This document shows positions 34,683 through 47,821 of a stretch of DNA of 64,000 nucleotides, in pieces. Position 1 is the stretch's first letter, and each line of letters begins with the position of its first letter. Below the pieces are notes generated by a model that worked only from the letters and a program-made list of their open reading frames with translations, was not told the origin of the DNA and did not search any database. The position numbers and the translations under genes are program-made. The stretch comes from Bradysia coprophila (lineage: Eukaryota; Arthropoda; Insecta; Diptera; Sciaridae), in contig NW_023503329.1 in NCBI RefSeq assembly GCF_014529535.1, positions 3,305,367 through 3,369,366 of the forward strand, in the 5' to 3' direction.

Positions 34683-37600
34683 TGACAAGTCACAATAAGC
34701 GGCAACATGTTAAATCTCATTGGGTCGGGCTATAACGTCCTTACTAGTCAAAATACAATTTTGGAACCACGGGCGTAATGCACTATTTATTGATTCCTTA
34801 AAATAGGCCTTGCGTTACGTACCAATTTTCTGTTCAACAATCAGTGACTTTCAGTGAAGGGTAAGGCGTATTTTCTTCTTCTTTTTTTAAATTAATCTTT
34901 AGCAAGCTTCCAAGTTCTCATAAGCTTGCAATGGAAAATCATTAAAAAACCAAACTCCAAAAGCTGACAAAATCAAAAACTTCAATGTCAGCGTTTCTTT
35001 ACATACAAAATCTAAAAATCCTGTTCAAACATCCCTGATGATGCTACTACTGCTGGATATATCAATCAATGTTTGTATGTTAACTTGTTTAAACACATTT
35101 GTGTGCCGAAGAGTGTAACTCCGGTATAATGTATATGCCACAGGTCCGCATAAAAGTTAAACTGCGCAAAAAGGGACATAAACACACATTTTATGAATCA
35201 ATTCGAGATGAATTACATTTTCCATATATACTCCACACTCCACCCTCAATAAATCATTTAACTAGCCTCCTCACTCCGTCTCACACGAAACACAGTTTTT
35301 CTTGTGTTCCGTTATCCTTTCTGGAATTTTTTTCAGTCATTTGTGATGAGCGCATCCATTCTACAGTAGTGTGTTCCCATATTACAAGACTGTTTTTTTT
35401 TGTAATTTATTTGTCGGACTCATTAAATGACAATTAGCACACAATGAGCATAATATACCGAACTGAGACCACTGTACATTTTCACAATAATGTTAACGCA
35501 ATTCAATTGGTAGGTGAAACCTAACACAATTTTTACAGTTTTGTGTTTGAAGTTAAATAGATAATCGGTTTTGAAGAGTGTGAAAGACACCATTATATTT
35601 ATAACATCATACGACATGGATATAATATTGTCGCCGTACTCTACCTGTTTGTCATTTAATTGATTAACTTGAAGTGCGGAAACGATATTTATGTTCTATA
35701 GTCTCATTTTATAAGTTCTGACATGCTAACAAGTTGGGATTTTTTTTTGAAACCAAAAACAAGTTGTCGTAGTATAGTACACCCAACCGAGGCACTAAAA
35801 TTCAGTTCTTGCATTGTATTGATGTTTTACGAACAGAAAACAATTAAAATAAATCGAACGAAAATATTCCAATGAAATTGGTAAGAAAAAAGCCGTAGAA
35901 GAATTACACACGATTCAGGTAACATGATGGAATCATAGCACACGCATCATTGGACGAATATAAATATTCGTAGTAGTGTGCTTCGGGTATATACATATAT
36001 AACGCTCCGTCTTACAAACACATGTAAACTGCTAATTTTTCGACATATACCGTATTTCGTGCTCTAAAATTTCATTTTTTTTTCTTTTTCTCCTACATAA
36101 TATCTCTTTTGCCTTTGTAGCCGACACTCCGCTGCCTCTGTGTGTAAATATACTTCTTCTCAATAGTGTACTAACTCACATTTTGTAAGGTTTGGATAAA
36201 ATGAAATAAACAAAAATATTATGTGAACAGTGTATCCGCAGAGAAATTCGTCAAATTTTTTTTTCGATTTGTGTTGTAATCCTTGGGTGAATCTGACACT
36301 CTTGGTTTCTTACTGGATACGAAATGATTACGGTTCGTTTTCTGACGGTCTTTAAGTGTCCCGTATTCCAAGTACATATTGATGGTCGGGTAGAAAGTTG
36401 AACAGTTCAGTGATAATTCCTTCGGTGGTGCAAATCGAACGCAGTTGGTAGTGAATATTAAACCGCACCTGACATTATCTGTGTATTACATTTTTCCCCG
36501 TCAACATGTTTTATGTGTATATGATTCTATGCGAATGATGTGAAAATAAGACGGTACCAGAGTGCTCGTTTCATTTAATTTTTTTTTATCAAATTAGTTT
36601 TTCGATCACAAAAACTTATGTAATGTATAGTATGCGGTGTGTAATTGTACTTTATCGGTGAAATCATTTAATACTTTTTGTGAAAAACGAAAATGATTTA
36701 AAATTTACTGCCACAAAGAGAGGGAGAGTGAGCGACAGAGAGAGAAGGGAAAAAAAGCTGAATGAGAGTTTCATCAAATTAAAATATTCACTTTGACAGT
36801 CAATTAAAAAAAGACTTTCTGAAAACCGTTTTTCTACTTCATATCAAGCCGAATCGGGTAAGTTTCACAGTTTTTGGTTCCTGTAATTGTCGAGAAGAAA
36901 AGAATTGTGTAAGCTCACATTGTGTCATAATACGAATCAAAACTTAAAAACAATCGATAAACTGCCGTATTATAAGAAAACCTTTACTTGGATTTTACTA
37001 TTCAATTAGTTCTCCCGTTGAAATCTAAACTTACGACATTATTGGAATCTCTTACTCATACAATCGTTTATTTTATCATTAGTCAATTTGTTAATAAGTG
37101 GGTTGTCAGACCAGAGCAGAGCAAACGGAAAACGTTAAAATCACACTCAACTGAAATGTCCATATTTTCAGTTTTCTATTTAGTGTAAAATATGATTGAA
37201 AACTATCGGACAATGTATTGGGACTGTCGTAATAATAATGTCAACCGAAAATAGTCTATATCTCAGTGTTCCACAGTAAAGCGAATCACGTTAAAATCAA
37301 AGATCTCATTTCGAATGAATTACAAATATTTCGGATGATTTATTATTACTCAGCACCTTGCAATAAATATAGAGTATAACGATTTTTACATAACAATAAA
37401 GAAGAAAAAAAAAAAAAGAATCCAATTCGTTAAGCTAATTAAATCATAGTAGCCACACAATCTTGTCCGGGATAATTGAAAGTGGATTTTTTTTCGAACA
37501 TTCTTGATTAATAAGTGAAATAGAAAACGGATTTGTTTTTAACAATGTTCCACTCGTCTCATCCATTTTTGATTTCTTTTTCTTTCGTTTTTGAAACAAG

Positions 37601-39484
37601 TTAACTAATAACTCTATTGCATACAAGTTCAGCACTTCGCTAAAACTTACAGTTTCACATCAAAACTCCATATCATTATTTCCTACTTTGTCTATTGAAA
37701 TGCATGACTTGAGTGATAACGAATTTGCATTTGTCGTAAATTTGTGTTTCTAGTTCGACAAGAAAAACAAAACGAAAAAAAAGTTAAATAAAATGTGTAA
37801 TTGATTATAACAGTCCGTACATACTATACGTTCTTGTACAGTCAACAATTTAAAAAATATTTTGCGGAAAGAAAAAGTTAAACTTAAAATTTTACAACAA
37901 CACAAGAATTTCATGAACATACGAAAACACGTTGTTATTTTGTAAGTGGCCCCAATATGTACCTGACCACCACAATTGGGAAGTCACTTTCGGTGAGTTT
38001 GTTTTATAGAGACAAAAAAAATAATTTCAATATTTTCGTGTGCAGCTGGGGCATACCAGTCGGGGTATATTACGTCTGTCAAATTGAGGTGAATGAAATG
38101 ACTCCTCAAACAAAACAAAAAAAAAGTTTCCATTCATTGATGAAAATACGTTAGTTGTGTGTTTAATTATTTACGTCAAGGTGTGCAGATGAGAAATTAT
38201 AAACAGATCGTCGCATAACAATTTGACCGCTAAGAACATTATCCTAAAAATTCAATTTTTGATCTAATAATCCCCATAAGTTACCACACACAACGTACAT
38301 ATACCATACCATACATTCTTATAATTCATCTAATTAGTGTATCAACACTTGGAGGTTGAGAATTGCTATCTTTTAATTTTTCCATTGTAAAGGAACACAT
38401 TTTAGTTATATTTTTCAAGTACACTGTGTATTTAGCCATCACACAACTACATGTTCATTCAAAAAGCATAGTGAGAGCACGACAAAATGCCATATTCATA
38501 CACGCTTGTCCATATTATACGTACATCAGTAAGATATAGAAGCCCTCGCTGGTAAGAGTAGTGTGCATATTATACCACATTTAAGTTCGAATTGTCTTTT
38601 GCAGAAAATGTCAATACCGATGACTATTTTTCATTTATGGATATATGGCCTTACCGTTCAGTTATGTGTCACATCTCCATTCAATTTGATCCGATTAAGT
38701 CGATACAGAGAATCTTAATAAATGTAAAAGTGTTTAAACGTAGATAGCATATCGCTTACAGTGCTAAAATTTTGATGGGAAACGCAATGGATTGAAAGCA
38801 TACTCATTTAAGCCCATTGTCATTTCGTCAAAGAGAGAAGGACCAAACCATTGTGACTCAACATTACAATTTGTCTCGATTCGAATATAATAAGATTGTT
38901 CGATTGTAGTCTAGAAATATATAGTTGGTTCTGTCACAGAACTTCTGAGTCTTCTCTTCATGCAATTAATTGCATAGATAGTCGCGCACATCGTTTGGTT
39001 ATTGAACAACCGTTCTCAATTGTTTTTCACATTTTACGAATTAATACAACTCGTGTCTATATGGCGTCTGTTTGGCGTTAATTTCACTTTCTGTTTGAAT
39101 CAACTAATGTAATAGTGCGATAAGAACATTGCTCTGTTGTACACCCTTGTAAACAGAACCAAAATGAAAATGTTTTACTGTCACTAACAACATTATTATC
39201 AGTTTTTACAAGGCACATTTCTAATGCTGCATACACACTGTGAGTACAAAAAAAAAACAAATCCTATATGCACGGACACGATAGAACAGAATCAATTTTA
39301 ATTAACTCAATCGATGGATTGCACAATCAATTTTTTTTTATTGCAACTTTGTTTTGTTTTAGATGTATAGTTTTGATCTTTGCGCAAAACGTTGTACAAA
39401 ACGTTTTGAAAATTTTGTGACTAATCATCGTAGCTTTAGGAAACATCCTTTTTTGGATTGAGTTTTTGATAGTAAAATTTTTTA
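34683..39484. other. Gene-poor AT-rich DNA
   Basis: 4.8 kb with no recognised gene or strong repeat. Contains a purine tract (AGAGAGGGAGAGTGAGCG, about 36716-36745) and several AATAAA words (36207, 37397, 37787). The composition would suit a long UTR or intron of an unseen gene, but I see no splice or coding evidence. Confidence 0.35.
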
Positions 39485-40282
39485 ATGCATTTTCCCTCCG
39501 GAAAATTAACATTACATGTATGTATGCCCCCCTCGGAAATCGTTCATTACCTATGGACACATTTTTTGTCCATTCGGGAAAGTTATTACCTCCCTAGAGG
39601 GGTTGCTTTCGTTATGATCCTAATAAATTTTGCTGCAGTCGTAACTTGAATTGAATGCACAATAACGTCAACAAAAGCAACAAAAATCGCATTTCCATAT
39701 GTAGTATCTTCCAGAACAATTCAACATGTCGCCAAGACAACGGTGACGTTACAGTAGAACATACTGCTGCAGCAGTTACAACTGATGTTTTTGGGATCAA
39801 TATTTTTGAAGAAGTGTGTGTGTCTGTGGTGTGTGAGCCAATTTCGCCAGAGAGCTAGATTCGTTTGTGTAACGTTTGAATGCAACAACAGATTGTTTGT
39901 TTTTTCACTTTTTTTTGTGAGAAGGAAAAGTATTTGCCCAACGCACTTCAAGCAAAAGTGGTACTCTAAATAGGGTACTGAAACTTGACAGTGCTCCATA
40001 CAAAATTTTACACTGTAAAAGAGTGGGGACAAAATTTCATACAAAATAGTACTCTATTTGGAAGCTGTCACTCTATGATTACTAACGGTAGACCAAAAGT
40101 GTTGCATTGTTGCATTTTTGTTGTATTTCAGTACAAAATTTTTTGAAATTGTTGTATTAAAACAACACTTTTCCTAAGGGTTTAGAGCTTTTGCTTGAAG
40201 CGCGTTGATTTGCCTTTTTTTTCGTAGTTGTTCCTCGGGGCGAATACATAAATGTAATGTTATTTTCCGGAGGGGCATGCAT
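39485..40282. repeat. About 800-bp composite with inverted outer ends
   Basis: The left end CCTCCGGAAAATTAACATTA and GTATGCCCCCCTCGG near 39495-39537 is mirrored at 40228-40280 as CGGGGCGAATACATAAATGT and TAATGTTATTTTCCGGAGG. Arms are about 45-50 nt with few differences. Inside sits a second inverted-repeat element (39939-40207), so the interval is nested or composite. No protein is encoded. Confidence 0.7.
39939..40207. repeat. 269-bp element with CAACGCACTTCAAGC ends
   Basis: Begins CAACGCACTTCAAGCAAAAG and ends CTTTTGCTTGAAGCGCGTTG, an inverted pair of 21 nt with one or two mismatches. The same CAACGCACTTCAAG word occurs twice near 53402-53440, showing a dispersed family. Confidence 0.75.
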
Positions 40283-40321
40283 TAAAACTATATACATTGG
40301 GTGCTGCTTGGTAGTATATTT

Positions 40322-40499
40322 CATAAGGGATCAATTTGTGAACTCGCGAACTCACGCGTGTGTTTTAAGCACCTCTTTGGTAATTTTGACTTCGGCTCGG
40401 ATATGCAAACTCTACCCTGGTCAAAATAACAGTTTTCAAACCTTGGTGCTTAAACACACAGTTGTGAGTTCCGCTCTTATCACAAATTGATCCCTTATA
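40322..40499. repeat. 178-bp palindromic element with AAGGGATCAATTTGTGA ends
   Basis: TAAGGGATCAATTTGTGA at the left is mirrored by TCACAAATTGATCCCTTA at the right with a short insertion, and TGTGTTTTAAGCACC by GGTGCTTAAACACACA further in. The centre, CTCGGATATGCAAACTCTAC, is found again near 23212 upstream of SLIMP. Confidence 0.85.
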
Positions 40500-43400
40500 T
40501 AATAAACTACCTCCACTACAGTAACATACTATTAATACACGCGCAAATATTTTGAGAAATTTAGTTCTTACCAAGTACTCAACCTAGTTCAATTTGAAAA
40601 GCAAACGGCAAGGTCTGTGAAGGTCTATGTAAAGCATCATGTTGAGTGTACATTTTACTTTGACATTCATCGAACTGTACTTATATAAAATAGTAGCAGT
40701 AACGTGAGTTTGTCCTCATTTCCATTTTATTGTCATCAGGTAATAACAGACTGAAATAACTCGTGCCTTCGAGTAATGATTATGGATGATTCATATATCT
40801 CGAACATTCGGTAATCGTCACAATTTCTATCTGTATTGACTCGTAACTTCCGAGACTTGACAATAAATGCACCATTTGTTCCATTGTCAAGTAATCGGCA
40901 AGCCTAGATGTTCCCCTTAAATGGCAGTAATGTATATTACTTTACGAGCGATTTAATAGTACATTACTTACCAATGGGGTAAATGAAGGAAATGGTACTT
41001 CTTGTGTGAAATTTACCGATAGATGCGTAGAGGAGGTCGGTAAAGACACAAGCCCCATTGTTAAGTAATGCAATATTATTTTCACTTCTCTAGCGGAGTT
41101 ACTGTGAAAAACACAGAGCTCCTAAAGATCTAGTACAAAAATGATAAGTCTATTGCAGTGGGAACTCTTGGCGGTTGTAAAAGAAATTATTGTTCTGCAG
41201 AGACGTATTGACACACTTTACAGTATGTATCTTACCATATTTAGTTCCACGTACTTAATCGAGTCAGACTAGAAAATTTTCTTAATTGTTGCTAGAATTG
41301 TGTTTCAAAGGACCTGATTTTCCTCAGTTCCACATCACTATTTCATACCGCAAGACAAAATGCAAATGAAGAGTTTATTCAAATAGTTGAATATGCAAGT
41401 GCTCGCGTAACAATCGAACTTTGTTGAGAACTATACACCACATATTGCACTAGTATCTCACATGAGCAGTTCACATTGCTGCGAAAATTTTATGTATCAA
41501 AATTTGTAAATTGTAGAGTATATGCAACAACTCCTGGAAACGATTGCTTATTGAACCAATTGAGAATTGCTGGTGCAATTGGTTACACAACCAGTTTGTT
41601 CGCGCAGTAATTTTTGTTGTAAAAAATGATCATATTGAAGTTCTTACATTTATATCATTTGTTTCTATATATCATTATCGAATGTAATGTGTTATCGTTA
41701 GACTATGTGACACTATGTGACACCTTATTCAAATTTAAATTTCTGATGAATGTGGATTTGTTAGTTTTGCAGCTAGTCTGTGATATTAACTAATGAATGA
41801 ACGACTTAATGAAATATATAAATTCTTTCTACGACTGAATATTCACAATCCAGGCCCTTTGATGCTTGTACAAGAGTACCTGTATCTCCTTCTTTTTTTA
41901 ATTCCGTTTCGAGTAGCTACCGGAATGGATAAGTTCGACGGGAAACTTTACATGAACTATGTGGTTTATTTGGTAAAGTAAAACTTCGACGAACAATTTT
42001 AATACTATTTCTAGAGTACTAAATCGTACGAGGAAATATTATAATGAACAAACGCATTTCTCAGATATTATAAATATAAACTTCAATTACCATACAAGTC
42101 AGACTTGAGACTACACTTCGTTAATTTTAAAACGGAAAGAAGATTTTCGTTTTAAAATATGTGTAAAGCAAAACGTATCTACTAGTCATCTCAATACTCA
42201 TATATAATTTGCGCGAACTTTAATTTTTCTTCGTTATTGCCTCATTTCTGGGATCCTGGGTGTAGAACGATTTACAATAACAGGTCCATTGTTGTAGACT
42301 GGGTAAATTTCACTGGAGTGCAGAATTTGCATTAGCTGACCTTTCGCCAGTTGGCTAAATTATTACTGCTATAAACAATAGCATGAACATCAGCTGGTAA
42401 ATTATGCACTTCAGTGAAATGTACTCGCATTTATTTCCAGTTCAGAGATGTTATTGCACAAATAATTCAAATGCTAAATCCATGGACTATTTTTCCTTGA
42501 TTTTCCCAAATTTCCTCATATATTCGAAAACGTTTTTCCAAAACATTTCAAAATAAAATCTGGAAAAATTATGGAAAATACCGAAAATGTTAAGAATGGG
42601 AAAATGTTTTCCGAAAAATAGTCCCTGAGTAAATCCTTTGTAGCTAAAAGGTTTGGTTCTCTTTAACGAATATAAAATTTAAAAGAGAATTTATAATGTT
42701 CAATTTATTGAAACTAAAACCAACATTCAAAAGAGACAAATCGTTGGTTAAGACTGTTATTATGGAAGAACTATTTAGGCAATGGAACTGGGAAATTCCT
42801 TTCTTCGATTACAAGGATTACCTGGAATTTGAACGCCAGCATCAAATTGAACATTTACATTCCGTTCAGGGCCAAACCGTTCGAAATGGTGGAAAAATTT
42901 GGTTTTTGGACGTTCGCAGTTTTTGGAAATTTTTGGCAATTTTTTGGAAATTTTGTGAAAAATTTCCAATTTTTTTTGTTCAAAAATAGGCTCTGATTCC
43001 ATTTAAAATCGACGGCAATATTACCGTTCTATGAGAATTTGCGGAAGAAAATAGTGTCTCAAATTTACTGTACATAAGGTAGTCTGTGAGCATCTGTCAA
43101 TGTATCCAGTGGATAGATGAAAGATTTTTTTAAAACTTTTAGCATCGGCTTCCGGTAGTGATTCCCTTTAAATTTTTAAACTCTCTGTCTGAAATGGCAG
43201 TAATAATGAATTTTGTCGTTTTGGATTTTGTTTATTATTCGATTACGAAAACGCTTTGATGCAAATTACCTACAATGACGAAAGTTTCTAAAAACTACGC
43301 ATCGTAGATGAAATAATGGAAACAAAATATTTGCATAATTCACAAAAATAAATCCGCAAACCGTTCAGAAAACATTGTGTTAGAAATTTCGTATGGTAAC

Positions 43401-44308
43401 GAATGCCACATCGAAAAATTGTCTGTATAAGCAAAGGAGAGAATTACATCAACAATACTGCTTGAAGGTCTTTTCCCCTACTTCCGATGTTTGTCTTCAA
43501 TGACTGCATAAAGTTCTGCCTGACGCCCTTAATTTCATTGCTACTGGCAAATGATTCTGTAACAGAGAATGATTTTAATACTTGCAAATAAATCATACAA
43601 AATTCTATTCCAATAGAACAACATAATATAACCGACCCTGAACCCCAACTGAGATAATGTAATGAAACGGACGACATTGATTTTTTTTCTTGAATTTTAT
43701 TTCGGTCTATTGGTGTGTATACTGATCTGAAGAATGGTAAAATTAGCATCAGCAATTCTAAATGGATCTCAGTCAATCGAAAATAAAATAATCTTCGAGT
43801 TACTTCATTCATGACCACCAAAATATCTATTTCTTGAGTGTATGAGTCACCTTTAAAACAAAATATTTAAAGAAAAAAAAAATAAACAACAGAAACATAT
43901 CGTCGCATCGTTGAGTACATTTCTTTTCCTTGTTGCGGGAAAAAGTAACTCTTCTCTTATTGATGTAGCATAATATATGTGGAAGACTGATTTATATTTA
44001 ACGAAAATTGATTAGTTTGAATCAATTTTGTTCGTGTTGTGATAATATGGAATCGTTCGACCAAATTGAATTGAACGCTGTTTTGCTACATATGTTAGGA
44101 TCGATATATTTCGGATGGGCATGGCTGTCGTAACAGCTGCTGCGTTACAGCCCAGCATAGTTTCAGTGGCAGGGTGGAATTATTGTTGCACTGATATTAT
44201 TGTCTGTACAGGGAAAAAATCAATTGTCTTGAATTGTGTAATTCATTGTTGTTAATCAGTCACTATATCTCCGTTCTACACTACGGTGTTGTTCAGCTCA
44301 GGGACAAG
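40500..44308. other. Gene-poor DNA with one foldback-like stretch
   Basis: No gene supported. 42485-42630 is loosely palindromic (GGACTATTTTTCC near the left, GGAAAAATAGTCC-like at the right end). An open frame at 42696-42989 starts MFNLLKLKPTFKRDKSLVKT and stays ordinary in composition to about residue 62 before turning into simple Trp/Phe-rich sequence; I do not recognise it. The frame at 41793-41981 is also unsupported. Confidence 0.35.
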
Positions 44309-44391
44309 GGCGAAGTGGCCGAGTGGACTAAGGCGTTGGACTGCTAATCCAATGTGCTCTGCACGCGTGGGTTCGAATCCCATCTTCGTCG
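44309..44391 (+). tRNA. tRNA-Ser (anticodon GCU)
   Basis: The cloverleaf can be read directly. The acceptor strand GGCGAAG pairs with CTTCGTC (one G-T), with discriminator G. The D arm is TGGCCGAGTGG, which is also the A box. The anticodon loop CTGCTAA (GCT at 44343-44345) sits between TTGGA and TCCAA. A long variable arm follows (TGTGCTCTGCACG), typical of type II serine tRNAs. The T arm is GTGGGTTCGAATCCCAT, containing the B box. No intron. A T8 tract at 44394-44401 is the RNA polymerase III terminator. It decodes AGC/AGU serine codons. Confidence 0.97.
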
Positions 44392-44393
44392 CA

Positions 44394-44401
44394 TTTTTTT
44401 T
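44394..44401 (+). terminator. Pol III terminator of tRNA-Ser
   Basis: Run of eight T residues starting three bases after the tRNA 3' end. Confidence 0.9.
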
Positions 44402-44710
44402 TAATTCCAATTGACCCGTGTGATTTGTCCACATATAATGCGACTGTTCCATTGGATTATTGGTTAAATGATTAAGTTTTCCGCATAAAACCACTATCCA
44501 AAAAGTGAGACAGATTTCAATGAAATATTGTTGAACGATGTTGTTCTGTTTTCATTACTTTTGCTCAAAAAAAATCTTTTTTCTAATTTTCATCTTTTTC
44601 CTTTCCATTTTCAGATAAAGATCTACAAATGCGATTGATGGGCAATCCCGCAGATGTATGCCGATTCATACAGTGAAGTTAATTTCCATTCCAAAATCGA
44701 AAAATAAAAT

Positions 44711-47700
44711 ATGAAAATCAGAGGTGGCCCCAGCGATGCAACACTGTCTAACGCTTGTCTGGAAAATAAGAAAAATGGCATTCGTGACCTCAGTATTTTA
44801 CAGAAGCCGATTCAAACGTCCATAACGGGATTCAAGGAAGTCGTTAAGGCTTACAAGGACGGAACGGAGGAGGTATGTCACCAACGAAATAATTTGGTCT
44901 TAGGTTTCACAATTGAATTTTCGATTTCAGATAAAATTGCTTCTATCCAACGAATGTGATATAATTTACGAATGCAAAGCGTGCCGTAACATTTTTCGAA
45001 GCTTAGCTAATTTCATCAGTCACAAACGTACCTATTGCACAACCAATTTCAACTCTTCACAACATTTCCATTTCCGTCAAAATGACCAAGACATTGCAAC
45101 CATCATTGAGCATTCGGACGCACAATCGAATAGCAAAGAGACCAAGGAACATGTGCGTGACCTGGGCAGCATAATCGATCGGTTAATGCGACGCGAACAG
45201 ACCAGTCAGGTGATAACGTTGAGTGATTTGTACGACCAAGCGAGTCAGAATTTGACACAAGATGAAGTGATTAAGAAGAAGCAAATTCTTCAGTTAGACA
45301 AAATGGTGAATAGTGATGTGGCTGTGTATCAAACGTTGAAAAAGGAAGACGGTGATAGCATTAAGAAGGAGGTGAATGAAATTCACGATATGTTCGAGAA
45401 TGTTCAAACGGTTCTAGGACCGGACGGCAAAGTATCTGGTGGAGGTGGCAATACTGCTGGTCAAAGTATAGCCTTGAAAACGGAGTCAATGCGATTTTCC
45501 TGTAAAATTTGTGAGTTTCCCTTGATGGTACTTTGCGAACGTGATTCATCAATTCGCCCTACTTTTTGCTATTTCAGGTTCTCGTAAGTTTATAACCGAG
45601 AAAATGTTAAAGCTTCACATCAAAGCTAAGCACATACCATCTACAAACGTTTATCCATGCAATGCGTGTCCGCGAACATTCCTACTGCCAGCAGGATTGA
45701 TCAGACATCTAAACAATGACCATAAGTAAGCAGCGGTCTTCCTCCTCTGTTTTAACTCCGACTAATCTCGATTCAATTTACTCTTTCTTCCACAGGAAAC
45801 CAATGCGTCGCATTCGTCTAATGCGTGAAGCCATTTTTAAACGCCGCACCAGAAAGGACGAAGTTCAGTCAAAGGGTCCCAATCGTGAATTGTCGCGCTT
45901 GCAAAACGGCAACCGTGAACCGACTGCAAGGTCATGGCAATCCGACAACATTGAGAAAATTAAAGTGTCGTCGATATGCATATTCTGTGCGAAATCTTTC
46001 GAACGTCGGGCAGCCCTGATAACACATACCAAAAATTGTGCACAACGCGGGAAACATTCGATTAGCAACGGTCACGCGAACAACGAGGACGAGGATGACG
46101 ATAATGTCGACAAATCGGTTCAGAGCTTTATGGCAATGCTGAAGAGGGAGAAGGAAATCCAGGCCAACGTTCAGAAATGCATCGATGAAGAGGAAGATCA
46201 ATTGATTGAGGAAAACAGTTCACATGGCAACGATTCATCTGCAGGGCTTGGTTTGGATGTGAATAAAAATGATTCGGAAGAGGTGACGGTAGTTAAAAAT
46301 AAACGCAAGCGTCACATTGTACAGAAGGTAGACCAGCCCACAGCTGACGATATTATTGGCAACTCAACATGGCACATGGATGACAGTGATCACGTAAATG
46401 GCAGTGTCGTCGAAAATGATGCTGCAAGTGCAAAGCCATCGGAGAAAAAGAAGAAGAAGAAAATGATTTTGGAAAAAACGACCGACTGTACGATGTGTCC
46501 CAAAAAATTCACCAACATCAGCAACTTGCGCAGACACGTAGCCATGTTGCACTATCGACAGAAAACGTTTGGCTGTAAATTGTGTGACTACAAAGCATTT
46601 CGAAAGATTGACATCATAAACCATCTGGGCGTGTGCCACCACATTGGTGGAGAGCCCGATGTGTGTTCGGAGCTGGTGGTGAACATTCAAATCGATAGCA
46701 ATAAATTCAACGATGAGAAAATCAAGGCAGTTGCTCCTGCCTTAAATAAAATCGAACAGGAATTATTAAGCCAAAGCAATGAAACCGACAGAATCGATAC
46801 AGTGGACACTCTGAACGGCTCCGATAGCGTCGTTCATCCGATCATTTGTAATGAAACAATTTCGTCAGGCAGCAACAGCAACAGCCCAGATAAATCGACC
46901 AATGCCAGCGATTCGAAAGAAAATTCGTCGAGCGAAAAACTGAAAAAACGCGGACGACGCCTCAAAGTCAAACAATCAAATGCAACGGAAGGTCGGACAA
47001 TTTCTCAAAACTCGTCCAGCGAATCGTTGCCCGACTGTCAGCCCTCACAAATGAATCGACCCGTTCGCAATCGCGTCAAAATAATGAACAAAGACTTCGT
47101 CTATGATCTCTCCAATTTACTTCGCAAAGAAGCTGTGGTATACAAAGAACAATTGATTCCGATTGTCATCAAAAATCCCAAACGCAAATTGTCACAAACG
47201 GCCGAACTATCTTCGTCCAGCCGAGAGAAAGATGAACCGGTCGAATTATTACCGAAGAAATTGTCACCGGTTGACTGTATCGCTGGCTCGGCCAATACAA
47301 TGGCACAACAGGCCATCGACAGTTTTCGAGCTTGTTCGAGTAAACCTCCAGAACTGCCATCTGAACGACCAATCGTACCTGCTAAAATAATTCAAATGCG
47401 TCGATCCACGAATGGCATACACAATTGGAACGCTGTACATAGTGAAGACGGAAGCAATCGACAGTCGTCTAGTGACAAGCTATTCGAAGCATTAGCAAAT
47501 AAGAATCGCTTGTTCGAGGCAAGCACTGTGATTGGCAATGGAACGGACATGGTTCCCGAACAAGCTGCCATCTCGCCGACGGATGAAACCGTACCGCCGC
47601 TGGCCATTTCATCGTGTTTGTCAGATAAAAGTAGTGACCAGATGTTTTGCTCCAATGAATTGGTGTGCCAGCAGTTAGTCGTTAATAATCTAACCGATCC

Positions 47701-47821
47701 AAATAATGCATTTCTAGTCTCAACACAAACCGAATCGCTGCCTACCAACGGTAATAGCAAACGAATCACATTGCTGCAACGATTGATGGAAATCAATCAG
47801 TCAAAGAAGAAGGGGAACTGA
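44711..47821 (+). CDS. ZNF800-like C2H2 zinc-finger protein
   Basis: Nuclear zinc-finger protein resembling vertebrate ZNF800. Four exons, 44711-44872, 44931-45510, 45578-45725 and 45796-47821, in phase, giving 971 residues. The N-terminal signature is a LQKPIQTSITGFKEVVKAYKDGT block and then IIYECKACRNIFRSLANFISHKRTYC, close to the human LQTSKSGIQQII...[25 protein letters not shown] arrangement. Further fingers: CKICSRKFITEKMLKLH (spanning the exon 2/3 splice), CNACPRTFLLPAGL, a short CIFCAKSFERRAAL finger, CTMCPKKFTNISNLRRH and CKLCDYKAFRKIDI. Linkers are acidic and low-complexity, with a KKKKKK basic stretch before the CTMC finger. The second half (residues about 590-971) is Ser/Asn-rich and disordered, with GRRLKVKQSN as a possible nuclear signal. 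The 5' UTR probably ends with an intron whose acceptor is at about 44614. ZNF800 identity is from the N-terminal block only. Confidence 0.85.

Noticed and set aside
42696-42989. 97-codon open frame starting MFNLLKLKPTFK
   Set aside because: The first 60 residues look protein-like, but the rest is simple Trp/Phe-rich repeat and I recognise no family. I kept it as a note only.
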